Below are positions 1 through 7,339 of a DNA stretch of 11,143 bases, in pieces. Made by a program: the position numbers and the translations under genes. Numbering within the stretch: the first letter of the stretch is position 1; every line of letters starts with the position of its first letter. The stretch lies in contig JAGHVI010000078.1 of the NCBI GenBank assembly GCA_018064385.1, forward strand, positions 1-11,143, read 5' to 3'. The DNA comes from Candidatus Minthenecus merdequi. GTDB taxonomy: Bacteria > Bacteroidota > Bacteroidia > Bacteroidales > Paludibacteraceae. Under the pieces are notes generated by a model that was not told the DNA's origin, did no database searches, and saw only the letters and a list, made by a program, of their open reading frames with translations.

Positions 1-228
1 TATAAAATCATCAAAATTAACCGTCAAGACGAACTTCACTACGCTAACAACTACCTCACCATATCTCCTCGTCATATTATGGCTGTTGGAGGTCAGTCTG
101 AGGAACTTCAAAAGGCTTTCCGTGACAATAACGTGACCGTTGAGTGGGTGCCTCTCGAAAACTTAATTCAGGGTTACGGAGCAGCGCATTGTATGACTCA
201 GGTCATCTACCGCGCACCAGCAAAATAA
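1..228 (+). CDS. C-terminal fragment of a guanidino-group-modifying enzyme (arginine/agmatine deiminase or amidinotransferase-like)
   Basis: An open frame from base 1 ends at TAA 226-228 and gives the last 75 residues of a protein cut off by the window edge. The tail reads GYGAAHCMTQVIYR at residues 58-71. HCxT(Q) close to the C-terminus is the signature of the guanidino-group-modifying superfamily (arginine deiminase, agmatine deiminase, amidinotransferase), where the Cys (here residue 64) is the nucleophile that attacks the guanidinium carbon. The upstream stretch ISPRHIMAVGGQSEEL fits the last strand-helix unit of the fold. Family members hydrolyse arginine or agmatine to citrulline-type products and ammonia, or transfer the amidino group. 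The substrate cannot be decided from this fragment. The gene converges on the M3 peptidase gene and shares its terminator. Confidence 0.72.
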   Translation, partial: YKIIKINRQDELHYANNYLTISPRHIMAVGGQSEELQKAFRDNNVTVEWVPLENLIQGYGAAHCMTQVIYRAPAK

Positions 229-237
229 GGGCGGTTG

Positions 238-254
238 GTTCTATTAAATAGAAC
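238..254. repeat. Small perfect inverted repeat after the deiminase stop
   Basis: GTTCTATT and AATAGAAC flank a single A at 246, forming a 17-base perfect inverted repeat 9 bases after the stop codon at 228. It is AT-rich and has no following T-run, so it is not a terminator by itself. It could be a 3' UTR hairpin that stabilises the mRNA, or chance. Confidence 0.3.
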
Positions 255-282
255 TCACCTTAATTCATACTAACCTATAGAC

Positions 283-320
283 AAAAAAACGTCCTGCCAA
301 CTTGGCAGGACGTTTTTTTT
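283..320. terminator. Bidirectional intrinsic terminator between convergent genes
   Basis: GTCCTGCC (291-298) pairs with GGCAGGAC (304-311) around the loop AACTT. The stem extends outward through C290-G312 and an A-run (283-289) opposite a T-run (313-320). The stem is GC-rich and each strand reads into a T-tract, so it can end both the plus-strand deiminase transcript and the minus-strand M3 peptidase transcript. It lies 12 bases from the M3 stop codon. Confidence 0.92.
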
Positions 321-332
321 CATAGACTATAA

Positions 333-2414
333 TCACTTTTTAATGCCATTTCTTTGGAGAAGAGCGTCAATGGTTGGCTCCTGGCCGCGGAAACGTTTGT
401 AGAGTGTCATTGCTGGCTCTGTGTTACCACGTTTGAGGACGTTGTTCAGGAACGATGTAGCTGTCGCTTTATCGAAAATGCCATTCTGTTTGAAGAATGC
501 AAATGCATCTGCATCAAGAACCTCAGCCCATTTGTAAGAATAGTAACCTGCTGCATAGCCACCAGAGAAAATATGGGTAAACGATTCGCAACGACCTGTA
601 CCCGGTATCTGTGGAGTTACTGTGCACTTAGCCGTTGACGACATTTCTACTTGTAGAGGATCGCCCTTGAATGGCTTAGTCATAGTATGAAATGCCATAT
701 CCTGCATGCCGAAGCATACTTGACCGAGACACCCTATACCGCAGTTGAAGTTTGCTGCATCAACAAGTTTCTGAATCAGATCTGCTGGAATCTTCTCGCC
801 TGTCTGATAATGAACTGCCCATGTGTCAAGAAACTCTTTCTCAATAGCATAGTTCTCGTTGAATTGTGATGGGAGTTCTACAAAGTCGCGTGCAACATTT
901 GTTCCTGACAGTGAGTAATAAGTACACTCTGTTACCATTCCATGAATGGCATGACCAAACTCGTGGAGGAAGGTCTCAACTTCATCGAACGTGAGGAGTG
1001 CTGGCTTATCTTTGGTTGGCTCGGTGAAGTTCATTACTATTGTAATGTGTGGGCGAGAATCTTTCTTGCCTTCTTTCCACTGACCTTTGTACTCTGTCAT
1101 CCAAGCACCTGCGCGCTTTCCTGCACGTGGGTGAAAGTCGGTATAGAGCAGTGCAACGTATTTGCCTTTAGCATCTGTAACTTCCCATCCTTCAACGTCT
1201 TTGTGATATACTGGAATGTTGACTTTCTTGAAATTAAGACCATAAAGGCGTGTCGCAAGGCTGAAAACGCCACGTTTAACATTTTCAAGTTCAAAGTAAG
1301 GCTTTGTAATCTCGTCGTTTACATTGAATTTTTGAGTTTTCAGTATGTTGCCATAGAACGACATATCCCATGGCATAAGAGTGAAGTTCGCACCAGTGCC
1401 AGTTGCACATCTTTGAAGTTCTGCAAGTTCCTTCTTCGCTACTGGCATATATGCCTCGGTAAGCTGCTTGAGTAGGTTATATACATTTTCAGGATTCTCA
1501 GCCATCTTGTCTCGAAGTGAATACTCTGCATAATTCTTGTATCCAAAGATGTTTGCAATTTCAAGACGGCAGTTGACTATCTCGCGGATGTTCTCTGTGT
1601 TATCGAATTTACTGCCTTGGATACACTGAGAATTGAATGCCATCCAAAGGTCGCGACGTAGCATACGATCCTTGCAATAACGCATTACAGGAATGTAGCA
1701 TGTAGGACGGAGTGTAAGTTGACAGAAGCCTTCACGCTTAGCCTTGTTGGCATTCTCGCTAAAGGTCGCAATGAGGTCCTCTGGAACTCCTTTCAGACGC
1801 TCTGGCTCTACATACATTGTCCAGTTGTTTACCTCGTTGAGGGCATTCTGTCCAAACATTGTTGTCGCATTGCTAAGACGCTCAGCAAGTTTTTCGTACT
1901 GAGCCTTTTTGTCTTTTGGAAGGTCAGCTCCACCTTCAGCAAACGAACGATAAGTTTCGGTGAGAAGGCGCATCTGCTCTGTATTAAGTTTCAGTTTGTC
2001 GCGTTGCTCATATACAGTCTTTATACGTGCAAAAAGTTTCTCGTTCATCGAAATCTCCATTCCGTGTTTTGTGAGGATTGGGGAGAGTTTCATTGCGATG
2101 TCCTGCATCTCGTCATTTGTCTCTGCACTGTTGAGACCATAGAAAATGGTGAGAACATGGTTGTACAGACGACCTGAGTTTTCAAGTGCCACAATGGTGT
2201 TTTCGAATGTTGCGGGCTTAGGATTGTTGACGATAGCGTCAATCTCTGCGTTGTGACGCTTGATGCCCTCCTCAACAGCAGGCATAAAGTGCTCGTTTTT
2301 CAGTTTGTCGAACTGAAAAGCACCATGAAGATTCTTCGATGTCTCGAAAAATGGATTCTGTCCAAAAGCAAGTGTTGCCATAAACAGCGATAATAATAAT
2401 GTTAACTTTTTCAT
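333..2414 (-). CDS. dcp: Exported M3 family zinc metallopeptidase, peptidyl-dipeptidase Dcp-like
   Basis: A 693-residue protein, close to the roughly 680 residues usual for Dcp. It starts with a signal peptide (MKK, then a hydrophobic run to about residue 18, AFG then Q19), so it is periplasmic or exported. The M3 zinc site is visible as HEFGH at 484-488, with the third ligand Glu513 in RDFVELPSQ. The substrate-binding segment HIFSGGYAAGYYSYKW (614-629) carries the conserved His and Tyr residues. The GTNxxRDFVExPSQ context is closer to Dcp than to oligopeptidase A. Dcp enzymes release C-terminal dipeptides from short peptides. The gene is last in the minus-strand unit, 11 bases after the C69 dipeptidase, and the terminator at 283-320 follows it. 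I see no promoter box in the 11-base gap, so expression probably comes from upstream. The family call is firm; exact specificity is inferred. Confidence 0.93.
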   Translation of the reverse strand: MKKLTLLLSLFMATLAFGQNPFFETSKNLHGAFQFDKLKNEHFMPAVEEGIKRHNAEIDAIVNNPKPATFENTIVALENSGRLYNHVLTIFYGLNSAETNDEMQDIAMKLSPILTKHGMEISMNEKLFARIKTVYEQRDKLKLNTEQMRLLTETYRSFAEGGADLPKDKKAQYEKLAERLSNATTMFGQNALNEVNNWTMYVEPERLKGVPEDLIATFSENANKAKREGFCQLTLRPTCYIPVMRYCKDRMLRRDLWMAFNSQCIQGSKFDNTENIREIVNCRLEIANIFGYKNYAEYSLRDKMAENPENVYNLLKQLTEAYMPVAKKELAELQRCATGTGANFTLMPWDMSFYGNILKTQKFNVNDEITKPYFELENVKRGVFSLATRLYGLNFKKVNIPVYHKDVEGWEVTDAKGKYVALLYTDFHPRAGKRAGAWMTEYKGQWKEGKKDSRPHITIVMNFTEPTKDKPALLTFDEVETFLHEFGHAIHGMVTECTYYSLSGTNVARDFVELPSQFNENYAIEKEFLDTWAVHYQTGEKIPADLIQKLVDAANFNCGIGCLGQVCFGMQDMAFHTMTKPFKGDPLQVEMSSTAKCTVTPQIPGTGRCESFTHIFSGGYAAGYYSYKWAEVLDADAFAFFKQNGIFDKATATSFLNNVLKRGNTEPAMTLYKRFRGQEPTIDALLQRNGIKK

Positions 2415-2425
2415 AATATATTTGT

Positions 2426-4150
2426 TTATTTACGTTTATCCATTTCAGCTTTTGTCTTCGCACGGAAGCGTTCAGGATTAGGCTTGACAAGGTTGCTTTC
2501 AATGTATTCCTGACTATAACCCTTGCGGATAACCTCGCCAGGAATGGCTTTGTTGTTCATCTTGAAACGACCATTCTCCATTCCTTTCTCCACACCATCA
2601 ACATATTTGACCATAAGATATTCGCCAAGGTTGCGCCACTCTTTCAGTGCCTGGTCTGCCTTTGAGTTCGAATATTCGGTCAATATTTTGACAATCTGGT
2701 CAGGTTTGTCGCGTAGAATCAGTTGTGCTTTTTTGTCCATCTCAGTTGTCTCTTCGTATAGTTTCTTTTCAAATGCTATCTGACGATCTTTGACCTCTGG
2801 CATCAGGTCGCTGTAGCGATAGTAAACCATGTTGGCTATCCAGTTGTTTACCCAGAATGCTGAATTCCACGAGAATTTGAACATATTGGCAGTCTCCTCG
2901 CTCAGCGATTCTGGTACGTGGTTTGTGCAACAATATATTGGTAAGTAAATGTTGCAGGTGGCGTCGTCAACACCGAACCAAAGAATACCACCTATCTGAC
3001 GAGGAAGAAAACTGCGCATCTGAGCCACGAATGTGAACCCTGTCTGCTGTGTTGCAACAGGACGCTCGTGAAAATACTCAGTGCCTTCACTGCTCTTGTA
3101 GAAGAGCGGTGTTGCACGATATACTGACTGAAAACCGCCAGTACCCATACCTTTGCTCGTATCCCATGGTGTGCCCTCGTAGTGGTCGCGCATTGCGTCT
3201 TTGACGTCCCATACGCCTATCTGACGGTTTGGCTTAATCCACAATGGCATACGCTCTTTGGTTTTGCATTCAATGTATGAGATGTACTTTTCCATCAATT
3301 TAGGGTCGCAACGGTTGAAAAACTGCCAAACGCGTGCTTCGCAGATACGTACTCCGCTGAAATCCAATGGATTGTAGGTATCGCTGAAACTGAATTCTTC
3401 GTCTTTTCCGCTGAAGTATTTTTTTTCACGGGCAAGGGCTATAACGTCAGACGAGTAGATTGTGGTAATCTGTGGCTCGTGTATGCGCTTCAGGTTTTTG
3501 CTTGAGATTGTGGTTTTGTCTTTCTTTGTTTCGAGAGGGAATGTGGTGATGCGTGCTTGGTTGGCATGACCTGACACACAGTCGTCCGGCAGACGGCGTG
3601 CAACCCATACTGCACCTTTCCGACCAGGACCTTTGCCTATCATTTCGAGTATCCATATCTCTTTTGGATCGCCAATCGAAAAGGATTCTCCTTCGCTGCA
3701 ATAACCATATTTTTCTACCAATTTAACCATGTTGTAGATTGCTTCACGAGCATTCTTGGAACGTTGCAACGTGATGTATATCAGACTGCCGTAGTCTATC
3801 AAGCCAGTTGTGTCAACCAACTCTTCACGACCACCGTATGTGGTTTCTCCAATTGTTACCTGATATTCGTTCATATTGCCGATGACATTGTAAGTCTCGC
3901 TTGCCTGGTCGATTTGTCCAAGGTACTTGCCAGTATCCCACTCATAAACATCCATTTTTGTGCCTGCTGGATATTTTGCGGCAGGGTAGTGGTACAATGC
4001 TCCGTAGAGCCAATATGAGTCGGCAGAGTAGGAAATCATTGTTGAACCATCAACAGAAGCTTTCCTTCCGACCAAGAAATTTGTGCAGGCGTTTGCCTGA
4101 ACAACGCCGATAGCTACCAACGCCACCAGCAGAATAAATTTTGCTTTCAT
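2426..4150 (-). CDS. Exported C69 family dipeptidase (Ntn hydrolase)
   Basis: A 574-residue protein. Residues 1-21 (MKAKF, hydrophobic core, VQANA) form a signal peptide ending directly before Cys22 in ACTNFLVGRKASVDGST. In the C69/U34 (PepD-like) family a Cys exposed at the mature N-terminus is the catalytic nucleophile, and the CTxxxVGxxAxxDGS context is diagnostic. Signal-peptide cleavage at ANA-C would itself create the active N-terminal Cys. The sequence before Cys (A-N-A) is a poor lipobox, so lipidation is less likely. C69 enzymes cleave dipeptides of broad specificity, here probably in the periplasm. The gene lies 35 bases after tamL and 11 bases before the M3 gene. The start ATG follows a purine-rich AAAAGAAG. 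Pairing with a peptidyl-dipeptidase suggests stepwise breakdown: M3 releases dipeptides and C69 splits them. Confidence 0.93.
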   Translation of the reverse strand: MKAKFILLVALVAIGVVQANACTNFLVGRKASVDGSTMISYSADSYWLYGALYHYPAAKYPAGTKMDVYEWDTGKYLGQIDQASETYNVIGNMNEYQVTIGETTYGGREELVDTTGLIDYGSLIYITLQRSKNAREAIYNMVKLVEKYGYCSEGESFSIGDPKEIWILEMIGKGPGRKGAVWVARRLPDDCVSGHANQARITTFPLETKKDKTTISSKNLKRIHEPQITTIYSSDVIALAREKKYFSGKDEEFSFSDTYNPLDFSGVRICEARVWQFFNRCDPKLMEKYISYIECKTKERMPLWIKPNRQIGVWDVKDAMRDHYEGTPWDTSKGMGTGGFQSVYRATPLFYKSSEGTEYFHERPVATQQTGFTFVAQMRSFLPRQIGGILWFGVDDATCNIYLPIYCCTNHVPESLSEETANMFKFSWNSAFWVNNWIANMVYYRYSDLMPEVKDRQIAFEKKLYEETTEMDKKAQLILRDKPDQIVKILTEYSNSKADQALKEWRNLGEYLMVKYVDGVEKGMENGRFKMNNKAIPGEVIRKGYSQEYIESNLVKPNPERFRAKTKAEMDKRK

Positions 4151-4185
4151 CTTCTTTTGATATTATTGTTTTGTTGTTTTTTGTT

Positions 4186-6456
4186 CTAAAAAGGATACCC
4201 AATGGCAAAATGCAATGCGCAATCTTCGCTCCATTTGGGATTATTGCGCAGACGCTCAGATTCTATGCGACTTGGATCGTAAATCTTTATTCCTAAATCA
4301 AGCCTTACTACGAGAAAGTCAAAATTCAACCTTATGCCAAAGCCATAATCTACACCAAACTGTTTGTAAAAAGTGTCAAAATAAAACGCACCACCCGGCT
4401 GTTGCTCGTACTCTTTTATTGTCCAAACGTTGCCTGCATCCAGAAATGCTGCAAGTTCCAGTTTCCAAAAAGCCTTTGCGCGGAGTTCCAGGTTAAAATC
4501 CATCTTGACATCGCCTGTCTGGTTCATAAAGTCGTGTCTGCTGATTTGGTTGTAAAACCCTGGTCCAAGGGTGCGTGATGCCCAACCGCGTGTTGAGTTG
4601 GCTCCTCCTGAGAAATATCGCTCCTCGTATGGTATGATTGTTGTGTTGCCGTATGGAATAACTACACCTATGCCTGCATGAATGACAAACCTGACGTTGT
4701 CGTGAAATTTAATGTTGTGGGCATAGTCAAAATCAGCTTTCGCAAACTGTGCGTATGGTATTCCGAAAATTTCGTATTGTCCGTCTTTGTTCTTCTCCTG
4801 GTTGACTATGTTGCTGATACCATACAACAGGTTGCCTGCAATTTTTGCACCCGCACGTATTGTGTAGTAGGTCATATCTGAGTTCTGGTTTATCCTATTT
4901 GTATAGCCTATTGTCATTCCCATACGCATTATGAAGTTATCCTCGTAACTGAAACGTACACTCGATTCTGGCGTAAGGTATTTCTTGCGGAATGATTCGC
5001 TGATATTCCCCATTTTGATGAAACTCAGGTCAATGACATTCCAGGAATATTGTATGCGTCGGCGTGTCCAGTGGTATTTGAATGCACTGCTGAATATGGC
5101 GCGTGTGTATTCCATTTTGTTTTCGTAGTTGGTTGATAGTGCAACCTCGGTTTTACCTACTTTCATCCTTTTCAGATTCTCGCTGATAGGCAATGCCAAT
5201 TTTGGAAAGGTGAGCGAGACACCTCCTCCTACTTTCCAAGTATGCTGCATATTGTTAACCGAGCCAAAACCTTCCCATCCTCCATTTGCGTTGACTTTCA
5301 ATATTTCAGAACCGTGAAATATGTTGTTGTTTGAATATCCAAGACCAGGCATAACTCCAATCTCTCCATCTGAATAGGTGAAGTCAAACTGTGCGTCAAG
5401 AGTGTGTGGCTTGTTCGGCGAGACGATGATGGTGCACGCCAAGTTGCCGTTTTCGACTGACGAGAAGATGATGTTGACATATTTGATTGCCGGCATTGAG
5501 TTGAGAAGTTCGTATGTCCGATTGACCAAAAATTCGTGGTATGTGTCGCCTGGTGAAAAGCAGATTTTCTCAATTATTGATTTCGGACGAAAAATTTTGT
5601 CGCTTTTGTCGCTGAGAAAGACGTAACCATTGTATATGACGGTGTCAAGATTGAGTTGCTTTAGATTGGAGTACTGGTTGTCTTTGAGCGAAAGAATTGT
5701 AACCTTTGTAATCTTGGGTTTGGTGAATATCATCTGCAGGACCGAGTCACTTTGAACAAACGATGGCTGGAGTTGCAACTCAACATCAACCATATTGTTT
5801 CGACAACTTGTGTCCACTGCAAAGAACAACAACTCTTTTGTGAAGTTGTAGTAGCCGTTGTCTCTCAGATATTTGGTAATGCGTTCCCGTTCTTTATTCA
5901 GTTGGTCTGCATCTAACAAATCACCATATTCTGGTCTATGGTCGCGTTCCGACCTCCGCTTAATAACTGCCATAGCGTTCGTGTCGGGCAATGATGTGAC
6001 GTAGTGGCGAATGACGTGTGGCTTATTCGTTTTGATGTGGTAGGTGACGGAAATCTGACGCCCTTCTATTGTAGTGTCTGAGGTGACTTCCGCACTCAAG
6101 TAGCCCTTGTTGTACATCACTTTCCTGAGTTCTTCTTCGCTGTCTTTGCGTTTGAGCGAGTCGTAGATGACCGGAGGTTCACCGACTTTTCTTAGCCAGT
6201 TATGTCCTGTGGTGTGTTTTGATGTGTCCGAAATGCTATACATTGCAAGTTTCAAACGACCAATGCCCATAAAATAGTTGTTTGGTGACTGGTGTACGTA
6301 ACTTGCAAGGTTTGTGCCGTCATCAAATATCTTGTCGCTTTTTATTTTGACTTTCTTCAGCAGGTACTCGTCTTCGGGCACATATCTGAGATATTTGCAG
6401 CTGCTCAATGTTATGATGATGAGCACAAGGATAGATGTTTTTATATAAGGATGCAC
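4186..6456 (-). CDS. tamL: TamL-like lipidated Omp85 outer-membrane assembly protein
   Basis: 756 residues if started at GTG 6456. The N-terminus has a hydrophobic stretch and lipobox (TLSSC, Cys20), so it should be a lipoprotein. Residues about 25-355 fit POTRA-like periplasmic repeats (for example the NKGYLSAEV segment near 116). About 356-756 is a 16-strand Omp85/D15 barrel with the lid-loop motif SGGANSTRGW (RGW 623-625), the FLDAGNVW motif (681-688) and a terminal Phe typical of outer-membrane barrels. A lipid-anchored TamA variant is the Bacteroidota TamL type, which helps insert outer-membrane proteins, normally with TamB. The frame is open up to 6789, but the only upstream ATG lies deep inside the divergent methyltransferase gene. 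Between the promoter box and the lipobox the only standard start codon in frame is GTG. It is first in a unit with two peptidases. No tamB is adjacent on the side seen. Confidence 0.87.
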   Translation of the reverse strand: MHPYIKTSILVLIIITLSSCKYLRYVPEDEYLLKKVKIKSDKIFDDGTNLASYVHQSPNNYFMGIGRLKLAMYSISDTSKHTTGHNWLRKVGEPPVIYDSLKRKDSEEELRKVMYNKGYLSAEVTSDTTIEGRQISVTYHIKTNKPHVIRHYVTSLPDTNAMAVIKRRSERDHRPEYGDLLDADQLNKERERITKYLRDNGYYNFTKELLFFAVDTSCRNNMVDVELQLQPSFVQSDSVLQMIFTKPKITKVTILSLKDNQYSNLKQLNLDTVIYNGYVFLSDKSDKIFRPKSIIEKICFSPGDTYHEFLVNRTYELLNSMPAIKYVNIIFSSVENGNLACTIIVSPNKPHTLDAQFDFTYSDGEIGVMPGLGYSNNNIFHGSEILKVNANGGWEGFGSVNNMQHTWKVGGGVSLTFPKLALPISENLKRMKVGKTEVALSTNYENKMEYTRAIFSSAFKYHWTRRRIQYSWNVIDLSFIKMGNISESFRKKYLTPESSVRFSYEDNFIMRMGMTIGYTNRINQNSDMTYYTIRAGAKIAGNLLYGISNIVNQEKNKDGQYEIFGIPYAQFAKADFDYAHNIKFHDNVRFVIHAGIGVVIPYGNTTIIPYEERYFSGGANSTRGWASRTLGPGFYNQISRHDFMNQTGDVKMDFNLELRAKAFWKLELAAFLDAGNVWTIKEYEQQPGGAFYFDTFYKQFGVDYGFGIRLNFDFLVVRLDLGIKIYDPSRIESERLRNNPKWSEDCALHFAIGYPF

Positions 6457-6487
6457 TTGCCGAAAAAAATCTTCTTCAATATAATGA

Positions 6488-6495
6488 CAAAGATA
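6488..6495 (-). promoter_or_regulatory. -7 box of the tamL-C69-M3 promoter
   Basis: Read on the minus strand, 6495 to 6488 is TATCTTTG, a full match to the Bacteroidota -7 consensus TAnnTTTG. No clear TTTG or TTG lies at the expected -33 distance, so the promoter is supported by one element only. Transcription would begin near 6480, about 25 bases before GTG 6456, which supports that start codon. Confidence 0.6.
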
Positions 6496-6518
6496 CGAAA
6501 AATCCGCTGATTTTTTGC

Positions 6519-6526
6519 TATATTTG
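6519..6526 (+). promoter_or_regulatory. -7 box of the SpoU methyltransferase promoter
   Basis: TATATTTG matches TAnnTTTG exactly on the plus strand and lies 36 bases before ATG 6563. The -33 element is not obvious. Only 23 bases separate it from the opposing tamL box, so the two polymerase footprints must overlap. Confidence 0.6.
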
Positions 6527-6562
6527 CCGACAATTTTATTGATTAATAAAAAAATTTTTCTT

Positions 6563-7318
6563 ATGCTTTCCAGAAGCCGACAAAAGTATTTCAATTCGTT
6601 GAAAAACAAGAAATTCAGAGATGAGTATGGGGTGTTTGTAGCCGAGGGTGATAGGTTGGTGCGTGACTTGATTTCGCATTTTGAGGTGCGTTCATTGGTG
6701 GCTAAACAGTCGTGGATTGAGGAAAATAGTCGTATTTTGACTGGTTTGGCTTGCGAAATCGTTGATGTGACAGCCGATGAAATGGGCAAAATATCGATGC
6801 TGAATACACCATCTGCTGTTTATGGTGTTTTTGATAGGAGACCGCAATCCGTGAATTTATCGTCTGATATTGTTTTGGCTCTTGATACAATACAAGACCC
6901 AGGCAATCTTGGTACGATAATTCGTACTGCTGATTGGTTTGGGGTGCATCAGATTCTCTGTTCCTACGAGACAGCGGATGTCTATAATCCAAAGGTGGTA
7001 CAATCAACGATGGGTGCTATTGCTCGAGTGAATCTTTGTTATTGTAATTTGGCTGATGTTTTGAAAAAAATGCACAACGAGGGGTGGAAAATCTATGGCA
7101 CTTTTCTTAATGGTGAAAGCCTATATGAGACCCAAATTGAGAAGAATGGGGTAGTGATTGTGATGGGTAACGAGGGTAACGGAATTTCTGAGTCTCTGTC
7201 TCAGTTGGTTGACAATCGGCTTTTGATTCCATCTTTTCCGACAAACACACCAACATCTGAGTCTTTGAATGTTTCGATTGCTACAGCTATAATCTTATCA
7301 GAATTCCGCCGCCCTTGA
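6563..7318 (+). CDS. SpoU/TrmH family RNA 2'-O-ribose methyltransferase
   Basis: 251 residues from ATG 6563. The frame opens at 6515, but that upstream start overlaps the promoter box, and the family N-terminus begins at MLSRSRQKYF. The N-terminal substrate-binding domain (about 1-95) has the typical FVAEGDRLV segment (25-33). The SPOUT knot domain (about 103-250) shows all three motifs. Motif 1 is DTIQDPGNLGTIIRTADWFG (Asn115, Arg121), motif 2 is VMGNEGNGIS (200-209) and motif 3 is SESLNVSIA (232-240), which binds S-adenosylmethionine. These cytoplasmic enzymes methylate the ribose 2'-OH of rRNA or tRNA; which RNA is not readable here. It diverges from tamL and converges with the PagL-like gene, 21 bases away, with no good terminator between them. 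Confidence 0.92.
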   Translation: MLSRSRQKYFNSLKNKKFRDEYGVFVAEGDRLVRDLISHFEVRSLVAKQSWIEENSRILTGLACEIVDVTADEMGKISMLNTPSAVYGVFDRRPQSVNLSSDIVLALDTIQDPGNLGTIIRTADWFGVHQILCSYETADVYNPKVVQSTMGAIARVNLCYCNLADVLKKMHNEGWKIYGTFLNGESLYETQIEKNGVVIVMGNEGNGISESLSQLVDNRLLIPSFPTNTPTSESLNVSIATAIILSEFRRP

Positions 7319-7339
7319 TTCACATCTGTCTCTCGTTAG

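Noticed and set aside
942..1475. 177-residue plus-strand open frame and other frames opposite the M3 and C69 genes
   Set aside because: Cys/Phe-rich shadows of the coding strand with no family features.
6457..6789. 111-residue N-terminal extension of TamL from ATG 6789
   Set aside because: It is antisense to the start of the well-supported SpoU methyltransferase gene, lies upstream of the tamL promoter box and would place the lipobox deep inside the protein.
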